Shown: positions 11,119 to 23,093, numbered from the stretch's first letter. The stretch: DNA of 64,000 bases from Mercurialis annua (GCF_937616625.2 NC_065571.1:15998501-16062500), one strand, 5' to 3'. Numbers and translations are program-made. The notes: a model not told the origin generated them from the letters alone.

Positions 11119-11510
11119 TATAACTGCAGAAGGGGATATCTCAGTTAGGCGAATGATTAAAAAAGGCGAGTCAAAGACAAGAGAGGATAGGGCGAAACTT
11201 ACCAGAAGAGACTTAGTGAATTACTCGAGGTTGCTGAGGAGAGAGAAAGCTTGAATAAATGCAGAGAGAGTAGGTAAGTGATGAAATGAAATGGTATTTT
11301 TGTTAAAAGACAAAATCAGAGGAAGCCGAAAGGTCGTGGGGCCAAAACGTGGCATCGTGGAGAACAGCTGGAGATGACGTGGCTTAAAGGGGGTACCGAA
11401 AGGTCAATAGATGCGCACCCCTTTAAATTTTTTCGGATGACTTGGGCCTCAGTAGTGGGCTTGGAAGTGCTGAGAATGGAGAACAAGCCCAAAAGATAAA
11501 CATTTCAGAC
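11119..11510 (-). promoter_or_regulatory. Presumed upstream region of the antisense PMD gene
   Basis: About 390 bases separate the antisense start codon from the 3' LTR. Two ACGT-core motifs (AACGTGGC near 11347 and GATGACGTGGC near 11373) could bind bZIP-type factors. No clear minus-strand TATA box was found, so the promoter is inferred from position only. Confidence 0.35.
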
Positions 11511-11523
11511 TTGTTGGGGGCAT
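11511..11523 (+). other. Polypurine-tract-like sequence before the 3' LTR
   Basis: TTGTTGGGGGCAT directly abuts the LTR start TGTTTAC. The G-run at this position fits the plus-strand priming site of gypsy elements, although the tract is short and not purely purine. Confidence 0.55.
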
Positions 11524-12002
11524 TGTTTACATCGGCCCAAATAATTACCGGATCGAACTTCATGTGGGCTTATCAGGGATTAAGGCCCAACGGAAAGCTT
11601 GTTTATTATTGCTTTTTTCTATTTTATTAGGAATTTGTAGCTCAATAGGAATGATTTACTTTTAGAGTCTTAGTCCTAGTTAAATTAGGAGTCTTAATTA
11701 TGAGGAGCTATAAATAGCTCAGAGCTTTATTATTTTTGTATCAACAAATCAATCAATCAAAAACCAAGCCCAGTGCTTTTTATCCCGCAATCTCCGGATT
11801 GTTTTAATTTAGGAGTAGTTTTCGGTATTAATCTCGCCTGAGTCCGTGACTCCCAGATTATTACTTTTTAGATCACGTGGTTAAGTGTTTTTAACCAAAC
11901 AAGGCCTGTGAATATCTGCATAGGTTCGTTAAAGTATCAAACCTCAAACCGATCCCGATTATAAATTCAAAGATTCGAGTCCGGAATATTTCCAGGCGAA
12001 CA
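11524..12002 (+). repeat. 3' LTR of the Tat-type element
   Basis: 479 bp, the same length as the 5' LTR. Four substitutions were seen and no indels. It is followed at once by the GTATG duplication (12003-12007). Confidence 0.95.
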
Positions 12003-12152
12003 GTATGTAAAATAAACTTTTAGTATGTTAAAATTGTTTAATTATATTGAATATATGCCATATCAATTTTTAATTGAAATATTAAAGATAATACCTCAAT
12101 TAGCTCCGAATTAACTAAACACCTAGAGAAATTAAAACAAGTAAAAAACATA

Positions 12153-12371
12153 CTCCCTCCGTCCCATTTAGAAATTCTCATATTCCGTTTTGGAATGTCC
12201 CATTTAAAAAGTTCCTTTTTCATTTATGAAATATGTTTTCAATGAATTTCTCTTTTTACCTCTATATTTAATAGGGATAAAACATGAAAAAATATAAAAA
12301 GACAGATAATAAATATTTTTTTTAATTTATGTGTAAAAGAAAATAGAACTTTTAAAGTGGGACAGAGGGAG
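12153..12371. mobile_element. Stowaway-like MITE (Tc1/mariner type)
   Basis: 219 bp. The left end CTCCCTCCGTCCCA and the right end (inverted CTCCCTCTGTCCCA) form terminal inverted repeats. Each side is flanked by the dinucleotide TA, the Stowaway target. No coding capacity. Confidence 0.9.
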
Positions 12372-12373
12372 TA

Positions 12374-13487
12374 ATTAATAGTTGTATATTCAAGATAATA
12401 AAATTATAAAATAAATCTAAGTTTTACATCTTGTTTTGGCTTCGTGCGTATAATTGGAATAAAATCAAAAAATATGTGTTATTTGCTAAAAACCTCAAGA
12501 TTTGATGCTTGCTTGCGATTATATAGTTCGTGCTTGCCATGATCAATCAAATAGAATCATATGCCAATTAATATATTGTAATTCATGTTTACTATATTTC
12601 CAACTTTCATCGCATTTCCAATTTTCATTATTTTCCGGTTTTTCATGTTTGTAAATGAGTAGAAAATTTTATTGTTTGTATAACTTGATATATTTACATG
12701 GGATATTAACGATAAATTGATTAAATTAATAAAATGGAAAATTTTATGTGTTGGGATAGTCCACGCCCGAATCTTTATGTTTGATGCACGACAACATATG
12801 CATCTATAATTGAGAGAAATTTCTAGTCAGTAGAAGGTATTCCTAGTACGATTAGGCGGTGACTCCTTTTTAGTATTAACCATTGGATTTCCTTAAGGCT
12901 GAGGGAACTATGCACCCTCTTGGCCCTTTCTTGTTTCAATTGTTCCTCAACTGTAGCTAAAATTGAACATGTGATCGTTATTTGATATTAAACTCCTTTA
13001 AACTGAAAGCGTAGCAGTACCAATGTAACGAACTAGAATTTTGCAATTGTTTAAATCATAGAAAGGTTTCAATAATTTGAGGTAATGCGACTGTTAAACA
13101 TCCACAAAACCAAAACCATAACAAAATATCTTCCACAACCAAAATATCGTCAACACTCTGTTTACCAATCTTATTTCTTCAAGGGATCAATTTAATATGA
13201 TTTACTTTGATAATTTTCCTCTATCATGGGATTTCTCAAATTTGGCTATAGCTTTTACAAAATTCGATGTCTTTTTACATGTTTCTTTGGCAAGAAAACC
13301 TAATAAAAGGAATTGATATTTTTGTTTGCTTTCATCCTCAGCCTGATTTGGAGGATAACTAGATTATGTCCACATTGAATCTCTAATCACCATTGGTCCC
13401 TTCAAGTTTAGGGCTTTTTTGTCAACATTTTCATCCAGGGTTTTTCATCCTCAATTACTCAATATGTTTTTAAGGTTCTACCATGTG
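12374..13487. other. AT-rich non-coding stretch
   Basis: No gene, tRNA, obvious repeat end or target duplication was found on either strand. Confidence 0.5.
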
Positions 13488-13778
13488 CAAAAAATCATCA
13501 ATTTTCGCGTATTTTTGATATTTAACATAATCTTTTTTTCTTGGCATATTTAACACAAACTTTTATTTTTTGGCATATTTGTCCACGTGACCATTTTGGT
13601 TGTAAAACGACATCGTTTTGCATATAAATCGACGCCGTTTTGCATTCAAACCAGCACAATTTTTCAAAGTAAACACAACTGTGGACAAATATGCCAAAAA
13701 GTGAAAGTTAATGTTAAATATGCCAAGAAAATAAGATTATGTTAAATACTAAAAACACGTGAAAGTTGGTGATTTTTG
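13488..13778. mobile_element. Foldback (long-TIR) element, 291 bp
   Basis: The two halves are inverted copies: the left end CAAAAAATCATCAATTTTCG mirrors the right end ...GTTGGTGATTTTTG, and the repeat continues through TTTAACATAATCTT, CTTGGCATATTTAAC and GGCATATTTGTCCAC. A short core carries ACGACATCGTTTTGC and ACGCCGTTTTGC. No target duplication is left at the ends, so superfamily is unclear; the shape matches the Mutator-type MITEs elsewhere in the window. Confidence 0.75.
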
Positions 13779-14977
13779 ATTCAATTAAGCCAAATTATTT
13801 ACAAAGGGTGGTTTAAGTATTTAAGAGGTTGCTTTGGGTGTTTGTTGATTAATGACATCATCAATGTTTTGGTTTTGTTAAAGTGCCTACTTAGGGTGAT
13901 TTTGACCATGTTACTAAGGGCTGTAAAATATTATTTATATTTAGTTGTTTAAAACAAATAAACGACATTAGCTTATCTTAGGTTGTGGTTTGACTTTGAT
14001 TAAATGAGATATAAGGCAAGTAAGGTGTTAGTGTTAGTGATATGCACTAGGTCAATCATGTTTGACCATGTTTTGATTTTATCATTTTGTTATTTATTGA
14101 TTGACAGTTTTTATCATTTTATTTTAATGATTAAAATACTTGAATGGTTAATTCTTTTTAAGGTCATCAAGTATGTGACTTGATAAGTAGAACACTTAGG
14201 TTTAATATAAGAATTATATACCATCTATCCCTAGTCTTAATAGAACATTGAGACTAGTATGATGTTGACTGATGATTATGTTTTACTAATCATGTATATG
14301 AGATATTAAGTCAAATCATAGGTGCTATTTGAGAAATAAGGCACTGGATGACCTACTGTGAGAATACTACATAGATCACTGCCATAAGTAATTTTCATTA
14401 CAGTTCTATTAGCATAATCCTTTGACCTTGAAATCATCATAGATTTCTACATAGCTATTTCATATTTTTTATACAGTCTTACATTATCTTTGACAGGATA
14501 ATGGAATAGATTGTCATTGGATATGAAAGTAACTATGTGAGAAATGTGAGTGATTGAGAAGGAATTTGTCCCTCATTTATTTGAGTAAGATATCTATGGG
14601 CCCCTTGAAGAAGATAGACTGAAGGAAATGCATAGCCATGCTAAATGAATTGATAAAGAGATATCACTTTCAGTCTACTTAGAGTTAAGAAACTAATGAT
14701 TGAATATTATAAGGATGACATGACTATGCCTTATATTCAATTTGAATATCGAGAGACAAAGGGATTAAAATATTATTGTAAATGGTTAAATCGGATTGTC
14801 GATATTCGTATAAATTGGGTAGTCATAATGTCTTGCTAGAGGCCACTTATGACTTGTGGGCTAAAATAGGGATTTCGGGCCTACTGCCAACGTTATATGA
14901 ACCTACAGGGTCGCACACTAAGAACAGGCCCAAAACAGTTATGGGTTGTACAAGCCCAATGTAATTAAGTGATTAAT

Positions 14978-14980
<3 letters not shown>

Positions 14981-15024
<44 letters not shown>
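14981..15024. repeat. (TA)n microsatellite
   Basis: About 22 uninterrupted TA units inside the copia solo LTR, next to the nested Mutator-like MITE. Confidence 0.95.
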
Positions 15025-15032
<8 letters not shown>

Positions 15033-15041
15033 TATATATTA

Positions 15042-15422
15042 GGCTTAATTATTTAAAAACAACCCACCTTGAACTTTTTTTCGTTTATACCCTGACCTAG
15101 GAAAAAGTTCATTTATACCCTGACGTATGCGTTTATGTTTCACCTCTACCCCGAGACACTAAATTAACCTCTTTTCATTTAAAAAAAAGTTTAAAATAGT
15201 CCTTTATTTAGAAAAAAATTTATTTCTAATTAATCTCTAATTAGCTTATGTTAAAAATGAAAAACTATTTTAAACTTTTTTTTAATGAAAAGAGGTTAAT
15301 TTAGTGTCTCGGGGTAGAGGTGAAACATAAATACATACGTCAAGGTATAAATGAATGTTTTCCTAGGTCAGGGTATAATCGAAAAAAAAGTTAAAGGTAA
15401 GTGGTTTTTAAGTAATTAAGCC
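15042..15422. mobile_element. Mutator-like MITE nested in the solo LTR
   Basis: 381 bp with GGCTTAATTA...TAATTAAGCC ends and an exact 9-bp target duplication TATATATTA (15033-15041 and 15423-15431). The two arms are long inverted repeats sharing ACCCTGACCTAGG, GTTTATGTTTCACCTCTACC and GACACTAAATTAACC. No coding capacity. The 9-bp TSD points to the Mutator superfamily. Confidence 0.92.
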
Positions 15423-15603
15423 TATATATTAATTCGAAATTTAGGGATAAGTGTTTTCCTTAATTTAGTATTTTTGGAAGATAATAAATATAGTAATTAA
15501 TATATATGGATGATTATCAAAAAAGGAGTTTTTGATAAACATAAACTTGTAGAATTGAGATTGAAATTCGAATTTGTCTCAAACCCTAGTGTTGTTGTAT
15601 CAC

Positions 15604-15610
15604 TATAAAT
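15604..15610 (+). promoter_or_regulatory. TATA box of the copia solo LTR
   Basis: TATAAAT in CACTATAAATACAC, about 355 bases before the LTR end, where copia LTRs usually start transcription. Confidence 0.5.
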
Positions 15611-15964
15611 ACACATTAAGCAATTGGTTTGAGAATAACGAAATTCATTATTCACTAAATCACTAAAATTCGAAATTGCTTGTGAAGCAATAGTGCTCGC
15701 ACACAAGCACTAGTTTTGGCTAAGATCTGTTCGTGTGGATACTCGTAGAGGACGCATTCTTTTGGAGGCGTTTCTGATATGAGGCCAGGTATCACCAAAG
15801 TGAACCAGCTCATTCCTTCCTATATTGTTGTTGAATTCGACATACAAGTAAGTATTAATTCTGTAGTTAATCTATTTATTCAAATTACATGGATCTTGGT
15901 TTGGGTTTTAGATAAAAAATTTGAAATTCCGCTGCGTTATGAACCTAGAAAATCCAACAGTTAG

Positions 15965-17313
15965 GTGGTTATGTTGTGTTGTTTAGACTATTTTAGTTTC
16001 AAGTTGAACCTGAAAGGTGATTGAATCTATTTGATTCCATTTAAGTAATTTATTTAAGTGTATGTACTTTGAGTGTTACTTGCCAAATTTTGGCAAACTA
16101 TTTGGCTAAATTGCTTATTATGTTTTTGAGCATTATCAAGTTAAGGAATGAATTATTTTTTTAAGTGACTTTAGTTTTATTTAAGTAATGGTTTAAACTT
16201 TGGTTTTTCACATAGGGTTATGATTGGGTCGGGTTAAACTCGTATCGCCTGACATGTTGTGTTGAGCTATATTGTAGTTAAAGCTAACACACTATTTTGG
16301 GAAGCTCCTTGGTTTTGGAAAAGGTTATTTACGTATTTAAGACCTATGGCGTTGTTTTCAAAGATAAGAACTCACCTAAACTTAACTTTCCTTATTTGCT
16401 TATGTGGATTGTATGGATACTTTGGTTGTACCTTGGTTATGTTGAAACAGTCCTATGTGGTGTCTAGTAATCTTAGAGTTAGGGGTTGATCGTATTTTAA
16501 CTTTTACAATATGATTTAGACCCGTCGATTGCTCGTGTTTCGGAGTTTACGCAGGGTTAGCTGTTTGCCAAGATTCATGTGGATAAGCAAGCAGTGAGTT
16601 TATAGTGTTATTCATCGCTTTATTAAGTACCGCAAATTATTTTAGTATATCAAATGTTTATGAACTGTTTTAAGCGATTATGGATCTGGATTGAAACAAG
16701 CTACTTGATAGGCGAGTATCGAGACTGTGTGCACCGATAAGTACTTTGGAATTGGCTGACCAATGTCTGGCCTATTTTGGAAATCGATGAGGATTTGTTC
16801 TCATCTATTTTGGATTATACTTTAGGATTATACTTTCAATACTGTATTCCATAATAAACTATATTAGTATAGAAAGATTTGTTTTAATGGTTTTTAATCT
16901 TGATAAATGTGAATAGTATTATGAACTCATCTTAGTATATCTGATCCCGTTGGTTTTCTAATTTTTTCAGGATTGTGATTTTAAGAGAGTTGGTCTCCGA
17001 TTCTTTAATTCCTCGGAGATCTTTTTACGTTTTACTTTTTAGAACGCAGTAGAATTAGTTTAGTGTTTGATTGTTATACTTTGGATTGTTATATATGACA
17101 TATGCTTCGTAGTTTCGAATTGTTATCAAATGATTATATTAGGATTGAGATATGAACTGCTAGACTTAGGCTGAAGTCTCGGTTGCCCCCGAGCATTGGT
17201 TTTCTTGCAGGTTTATATTGAATGTATGTTATCCGCGAGACTTACTACGGATTTTGGTACGACCATACCCATATTCTAGCGTCGGTCGCGATTCATGAAA
17301 TTAGGTGGTGACA
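15965..17313 (+). mobile_element. Decayed 3' portion of a Tekay/Del-type gypsy LTR
   Basis: The right end reads ...TTCATGAAATTAGGTGGTGACA. This mirrors, on the other strand, the TGTCACGACCCAATTTCAT start at 30566. Upstream, the phrases AGTCTCGGTTGCCCC, CATTGGTTTT and GCAGGTT also match that copy. The left limit is not seen. No primer site follows, so this is a solo or 3' LTR remnant. The lineage is inferred from the GGGTCGTGACA-type terminus. Confidence 0.65.
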
Positions 17314-18064
17314 ACATTCTATTCGTAGGATCTTTTTTTAAGTTCTTTATTGGATAATTTAAGAAGAATGTTTTTGTGCTTCTTTCTTCTAAGTCAATAC
17401 ATTCGAATTAGAAGATGTTTAAATTCACAATACAGGTAATGTTTATAGCTATGTCCAAGGTGGGACTTTTCTTCAAACACTATTTAATCCATTTGGTGTT
17501 GATTCTTTTAGGATTTTATGTTGTCAAGCCAACCAACTAAGTTTGTTGTGTTTAGAAAACCTTTTATCGTCACCAACTTTTGTCTCCATACATCCAAATC
17601 CAAATACTATATAGAGGTCAAATTAGAGATGTGAAGTAGATAGAGATTAAGCATTTTGCAAATCTGAGGTCAAATGTAATGATTTTCTTGCTGAAAGTTT
17701 CAGAGATTTGTAGAAGGATGGGCTAAAACTTGAATTCTCTTATAAAACTTAGTGGATGACACTTCATCAGATATTGATGAGTTAAGGATATCACTTAAGA
17801 TCATTTGACCATATCTTATCCACATGGTTACATTTAGATAAATACTCTTATTTAATAGGTCCAACCGTCAAAAAATATCAAACATTCACGATTTTTATCA
17901 GTTATGATTAAAATTTTTAAAATTTACAAATATAATCCGTTTTTTATATTATATTTTTTATTTTATTTTAATTCTTTCTTCTACGATCAAACTTATAGAA
18001 ACCTATATAGAACAATAATAAAAATAGTTTTTATTTTATTATTACCATGGTGTTATATATTTAA
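17314..18064. other. AT-rich non-coding stretch
   Basis: No gene or bounded repeat was recognised. Confidence 0.5.
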
Positions 18065-18373
18065 GGGTTAATGTCATAAAAATTCACCAACTTTACACAT
18101 TTTTTTATTTTAATCACGTAGTTTAAATTTTCTCATTTTCATACATGAACTACCACTTTTTCTCAAATTCATGCATGGTGCTGAAGTGTCACGACTCCAT
18201 TGGTGTAATTTGCTGAGGTGGAGTTCATTTTACACCAATGAATGAGTGCCACCTCAACGCCGTGCATGAATTTGGAAAAAAGTGATAGTTCGTGCATGAA
18301 AATGAGAAAATTTAAACTGCGTGATTAAAATGAAAAAACGTGTAAATTTCGTGATTTTTTTTGACATTAACCC
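18065..18373. mobile_element. Mutator-like MITE, 309 bp
   Basis: Ends GGGTTAATGTC...GACATTAACCC with an exact 9-bp target duplication TATATTTAA (18056-18064 and 18374-18382). The arms are inverted copies (CATGAACTACCACTTTTT against AAAAAGTGATAGTTCGTGCATG). A decayed relative lies near 58448-58752. Confidence 0.92.
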
Positions 18374-18762
18374 TATATTTAATACTCTTTTTATTTTGAA
18401 ATAACTAATTGTTTAATAAAATATAAAATATTAAGAAAATAAATTTTTTATTTTAAATTATAAGAGTAAATATTTTTTTTTTTTGGTAAATGATGGATAT
18501 ATAAGCTCTACCACAATAGTGATAGGCAATATAGTGATGGATATAAAAAGTAATAATATTTTGTTATAATATAGTGGATTCCACAGCTGCGACTCTTCAC
18601 GTTTTGATTTATATGGAAATGAAAGCATTGTCTTTTCAAGAAGCAAGAAGTTGATTAGCCAAATGCAAATGTTATGTTTCAATCGGTGGAGATGCAAATG
18701 GGCGTGCACTTCCTTCCCATTCTCTCTTTCCATATTGCATTTCTTTTGAATAAATTATTATA

Positions 18763-19127
18763 AAACTCCTTATATTTGTTATAATGCATATTTTAATCCT
18801 CTTAAAAAAAATCAAACGATATGATCTCTCACTTTTATTTCTATCAACAATTTAGTCCTTCCGTCTAATTTCAACGGAGTCAGCAAAACTATATGATCTC
18901 CCACTTTTATTTCTCTCAATAATTTTATATCGTATTTTAATTTTTCGTCAACGATTTCGTCTCTCATATTTGAAAAATAATTTATCCCCAAGTTCTTTGA
19001 ATTCGTTAACTAACTCTAGAAATGGATGTAGGAATTAAATTGTTGATAGAAACAAAAGTGAAAAACCCTATCGTTTAATTTTTAAATAAAAAAACTAAAT
19101 TGTGAATTATAATAAATATAGGAGTCT
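18763..19127. mobile_element. Foldback element, about 365 bp
   Basis: Left AAACTCCTTATATTTGTTAT mirrors right ATAATAAATATAGGAGTCTTT. The inner parts (AAACGATA..., TTTCTATCAACAATTTAGT) also pair. An extra partial copy (GATCTCCCACTTTTATTTCT) sits in the left arm. No target duplication was resolved. Confidence 0.65.
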
Positions 19128-19726
19128 TTTTTTATTCAACATTTAATATTTACTTTTTATTCAACATTTGATATTTACGTATCGCCTTGGATAAATTATA
19201 TTCGCATGGGTCAACATCTTGCTAGGATTGTTAATTAAATTAATCGTATATTCACGCATTTGCGCGGAATTAAAATAATATTTAATTTAAATAGTAATTT
19301 AATTAGAAAATTTTAATACAAACAGTGGCCAATGGAATAAATAATCACAAAGTTTTAAATTATTTTTTTATGAAAAAATAGTAATAAATATTAATAAAAA
19401 AATAAATTTATTTTAAAATTTTTTATATTTTAATATAATAAGATGGAGTATTTTTAACACAAATTAATCTATAAAAAATCAACTTTCAAATAGTAACTTG
19501 GTTTTCATTTGGCAATAAGAAAGACAAAAGTGATATTCAATTTATGACCCGAGTAAAATGTATGATCATGCTGAATATTTCATAGTTGAGTCATTCTTTC
19601 TAAATAAGTGATCCTCACATGGGTCCGAGAGGATAACAACTATGATAAACTCTAATATTGTATTACCAATTTAGCAAAAATTCTTTAAAAAAAAAAAACC
19701 GGGACGAAGCCATTTTTGAGAGCAAA
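19128..19726. other. AT-rich non-coding stretch
   Basis: Very AT-rich; no gene, hairpin pair or target duplication recognised. Confidence 0.45.
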
Positions 19727-20531
19727 TGTCACAATACAATTTCATAGATCATGATCTGTGTCGGAAAATGAGAGTAGTAACCTGAAACCCGTAACTAGTC
19801 TCGCAGATAAAACATATAACTATATATAAAGCAAATAACCTGCATAAAATCAATACTCTTGGTCATAATAAAATGCTCAACACAACTCTAAGACTCTAAC
19901 AACATGACATATAATAAGTATGCAAAAATACAAGCAATAACATCACACTATCACCAGTATAAAAACAGTCAGACCAATCTGACAAACAATAAATCTAAAC
20001 AATAATGACAATATACTACTACTACTACTCTCCTTTTTAAGAGTTTATAAAGTTTGACCATCTTATTTAAAACAAAATTATACCTCTGTGGAATAATAAA
20101 AAACGGAAGTCAATTAGGGCGCTAAGTAATGTAAACCCAGAAAATGGGAAAAATAACAGGGTCGGATATACGGAGATGAGTTCATACTACAATTCACATT
20201 TATTAAGTAAAAAACAATTAAAAACCTTTAGAAACATTTTTCTCATTACGGATAAATATTGAAACCATAAATCGCAAATATATTGAATATCAAAGGTTGT
20301 GTCAGTTAGACGTATCTCCATAACTGATCCCCGACCGTCACTTAAACATATAATCGCAGGAGTCCCAAGAGACAAATCTACCACCAACACCCTCACTAAA
20401 GGTGAGACGTATCTCCAACTATACCTCAATACTAATGATCATTACCGGTGCGCATGTAGTCTCAGTGATGCGCATTGAGGAGCATGTTCCAACCGAATCC
20501 ATAATGATTTAAAAAACAGTTCAAAAAATGC

Positions 20532-20611
<80 letters not shown>

Positions 20612-20790
20612 TTACTTAATAAAGAGGCAAATAATAAATATAAACTCATTGCTTGCTTTTTTCCAAAAGTCCGACAAGCGCCTTAGACCTGATTTGACTC
20701 TAAAGCACGAGCAGTCAATGCGTCTAAGGACAAAGTATAAATCATATTTAAAATCATCTCATAACTCTAAAGAGTACTAGACACCACATA
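19727..20790 (-). mobile_element. Decayed Tekay/Del-type LTR fragment (reverse orientation)
   Basis: Starts TGTCACAATACAATTTCATAG and is homologous along its length to 30566-31520: shared phrases include AACCTGCATAAAA, TGAGTTCATACTAC, AGACGTATCTCCA, CATTACCGGTGCGCA and TAGACACCACATATG. Homology stops exactly where a TGTAATACCCCGTA sequence begins at 20791, so this copy was interrupted. It contains a long (AT)n run. Confidence 0.75.
20535..20609. repeat. (AT)n microsatellite
   Basis: About 37 AT units, uninterrupted, inside the reverse LTR fragment. It is absent from the homologous copy at 31.3 kb, which has only a short TATATAA remnant. Confidence 0.95.
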
Positions 20791-22530
20791 TGTAATACCC
20801 CGTAAAAAAAATTTAAATTTATTTTATGAGTTTCCAATTTTATGTCGAGTCGTTTGTTATTTCATGAGATGATTTAATGGTTTGAGTAATTTTTCTTGGT
20901 TTGGTTTCGGTTCGTTTTGGGGTTCGATTTGGGTTTGTAATGTAAAACGGGTTGATTTGGGTGTTGGTTCAAGCAAAATGGTTGAACCAAGTTGGGTTGA
21001 CTTAGGTCTCAATCGAGACCTGAGATTTTCAAGCTGTCACATTCGACATCTGGAGGTCTCGAACGAGACACTTGCATTTTCAAGCTGTCCCGTTCGAGAC
21101 CTGGAGGTCTCGAACGAGACACTTGCAAAATCTGCAGGTCTCGAACGAGACCATGTCTGATGCCATATATGGCATGTTGTTCCTTACTTTTTTTTCTCGC
21201 AAATCTCGGCCCTCAAATCTCTAACAATAATTATCACGTTCTAAACCCTATTATCCCTATGTATGTTTACTAACTCTAGCTGTCATTGTTCATCTCAAAA
21301 CTCTCTGAAATTATTCACCAATCATCTCTCTTTTGGCTTCTAAACCGGTAAGTGTTCATCATTTATTTTCAGTTTTGCTTTAATCGACACTTCCATTCAT
21401 TAATTCATTCTCTTTATTTCTAACATCCAATCGAGGTCCGTTTGCTCGCTATCCTCTACAATTATAAAGTTTCGAAATCGGAAACGGTACGCTATCTTTT
21501 CCGTTATGATTGCAGCTGTCTCACCGTTTTTGTGTAATTTTCTGTTTTGGTTCTAAAATCGACAGTTTAGTAATTTGATCTGTTCTTAATCGTTTCAGCG
21601 TTAAAATTGGATCTGTTTCGTCCTAGTTGAAGTAGACTCACGCCTCTACAATTCTCAACTTCGTTTTTGTCAAACGGTACGTATATAATCTTGTTTCAAT
21701 CGTCGTCATCTTATCATTTTTATTTTGTTTCTTAACTGAGGTCGTTTGTTATTGTTGCTGCCGAGTTCTTTCGCTCCTTTGACTATGATTTTTGTGAGTT
21801 TGGTAATTATGAATATCTGGGATTGTTAGTTGTTATTTGTTTAAGCACAGTTTGAAGTCTGTCTCATCGTCTCCAGATTTTGCTCGTTGTTCTTAAAATC
21901 TCGGTGATAAACTTTTAGTTTGATGTTAATGTGATGTTTGATTTTGATTGTTGTTATGATCTTGTTGTTACCTGTTGTTGGGATTGATTGTGATTGCTTG
22001 GGTTTAATAGTTGATGGCAATTTGATTCTTGTGCTTGTTGGGGATGGCGGGGTCGGTATCTGGGAGCAAGGAATTGCTCCTGTTTATCATGTTGATGAAG
22101 ATGATGATGTGTCTTTGGGCATTTGGCTGATTTGAATTATTTTTTGGCTAATGGTTCTTTTAGGTCATTAGTTTATTTTGCTTAAAACCTTTTGATTCCT
22201 TAAATTATTTATTAACCGTTTTATATTTGATTTTTGATTTTAAATTGAGGATTTCATTTATAATTTGAAAGTTTGACAATGAGGTAATATTATTTTTAAA
22301 ATCTAAAAATAATATTTGATTCAATATTAATTAAATTAATAATGATTTTTATTTTATATGGAAAAGTGGATATTATTATTTAGTTATTATTTTGAGATTT
22401 TGACTTAGCGTGCCAATGTGACTAAATTTATAATTTAGTTTTTAATTATTTATTAAATTATTTTAGCGATGAGTTTTGTTGAAACTTATTAATTACTTGG
22501 GTAATTAAATTTTATTATAAATATTGACAG
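20791..22530 (+). mobile_element. 5' part of another gypsy LTR, inserted in the reverse LTR
   Basis: Begins TGTAATACCCCGTA, a common start of plant Tekay-type LTRs, at the point where homology between the 19.7-kb and 30.6-kb copies breaks. The right limit is unclear and no matching end or PBS was found. A palindrome-rich tandem repeat lies at 21005-21152. The rest is TTGTT-rich non-coding sequence. Confidence 0.5.
21005..21152. repeat. Tandem repeat with near-palindromic GGTCTCG..CGAGACC units
   Basis: GGTCTCGAACGAGAC occurs at 21055, 21106 and 21137, and a variant GGTCTCAATCGAGACC at 21005. The 21055 and 21106 copies are part of a 51-bp tandem unit that also holds CTTGCATTTTCAAGCTGTC. Each unit can fold on itself. 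Confidence 0.85.
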
Positions 22531-22536
22531 GGCGTG

Positions 22537-23093
22537 TCAATTTGACGTGCCAGACGAAACCAGCGGTTGAACCTTTGAGATCCGCCTCGACTGAATATAA
22601 TCTCAATCCGCAAGGATAATACGAAATCCCTTGAGGACTCGAACAAAGCGCGTCGACCTAGGGATTCGGCCAGATTGCCAGATTTACAAGGACTCTCAAA
22701 TATCTTTCTTATTTGGATACAAACTCCAACTTAGCAAGATAATCTCTAACTCAGGAAGACGAGACTATTTAGGAAGACGTTCCTAAATAAGACTCTTGTC
22801 TGAATACGAAATCACACTCCTAACCAGGGTCAAACCCTACTAAATAGGATTCACTTTTCTATTCCAAGTCTACAGGTTTACATTCAACTACTATATAAAA
22901 AGGTTTATACCAAAACACAGAATTACATTCATATACTCAAAACGCTGCTCAAAGCTCAATATTGACTTTAGCATCAGAGAGTTCATCGGACAATCACCGT
23001 TCTGTTAGCTTCTACCCAGTTTTGCAGGTTAATCCACCGGATCAGAAGGCAGACTCCGTCAATAATCTATCTGTAAAAAATTAATTGTTTTTA
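22537..23093 (+). mobile_element. Putative solo LTR (family not recognised)
   Basis: A GC-richer block with a near-palindrome at its left edge (GGGCGTGTCAATTTGACGTG), a TATA box (TATATAAA, 22892-22899) and an LTR-like leader downstream (TCATCGGACAATCACCG, CCACCGGATCAG). No coding frame and no target duplication could be fixed, so the ends are approximate. Confidence 0.45.

Larger units (their letters stand above)
27..12002 (+). mobile_element. Complete Ty3/gypsy LTR retrotransposon, Tat-type, with an antisense passenger gene
   Basis: Two 479-bp direct repeats (27-505 and 11524-12002) begin TGTTTACATC and end AGGCGAACA, and are flanked by the 5-bp duplication GTATG (22-26 and 12003-12007). 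A tRNA primer-binding-like site follows the 5' LTR and a short G-run precedes the 3' LTR. Inside, on +, are gag, protease, reverse transcriptase, RNase H and integrase in gypsy order. A second RNase H-like block after the first, a CxFH...H...C gag finger, no chromodomain after integrase, and a large extra gene between integrase and the 3' LTR all fit the Tat lineage. The LTRs differ at only four positions, so insertion was recent. gag-pol carries one stop and two frame changes, so this copy probably cannot move on its own. Boundaries are certain; the lineage call rests on reading motifs by eye. Confidence 0.95.
14032..15959 (+). mobile_element. Ty1/copia-type solo LTR, split by a nested MITE
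   Basis: Begins TGTTAGTGAT and ends AAATCCAACA, giving TGTT...AACA inverted ends, and is flanked by the 5-bp duplication GTTAG (14027-14031 and 15960-15964). It has a TATAAAT at 15604-15610 and the phrase TTCCGCTGCG near the 3' end that is usual in copia LTRs. No internal region, primer site or second LTR exists, so it is a solo LTR left by recombination. Without the 381-bp MITE and its 9-bp repeat it is about 1.54 kb. A (TA) microsatellite (14981-15024) also lies inside. Confidence 0.85.

Noticed and set aside
20882..21160. 92-codon frame with repeated ETLAFSS-like segments
   Set aside because: The protein repeat is just the 51-bp DNA tandem repeat; no start context or homologue pattern.
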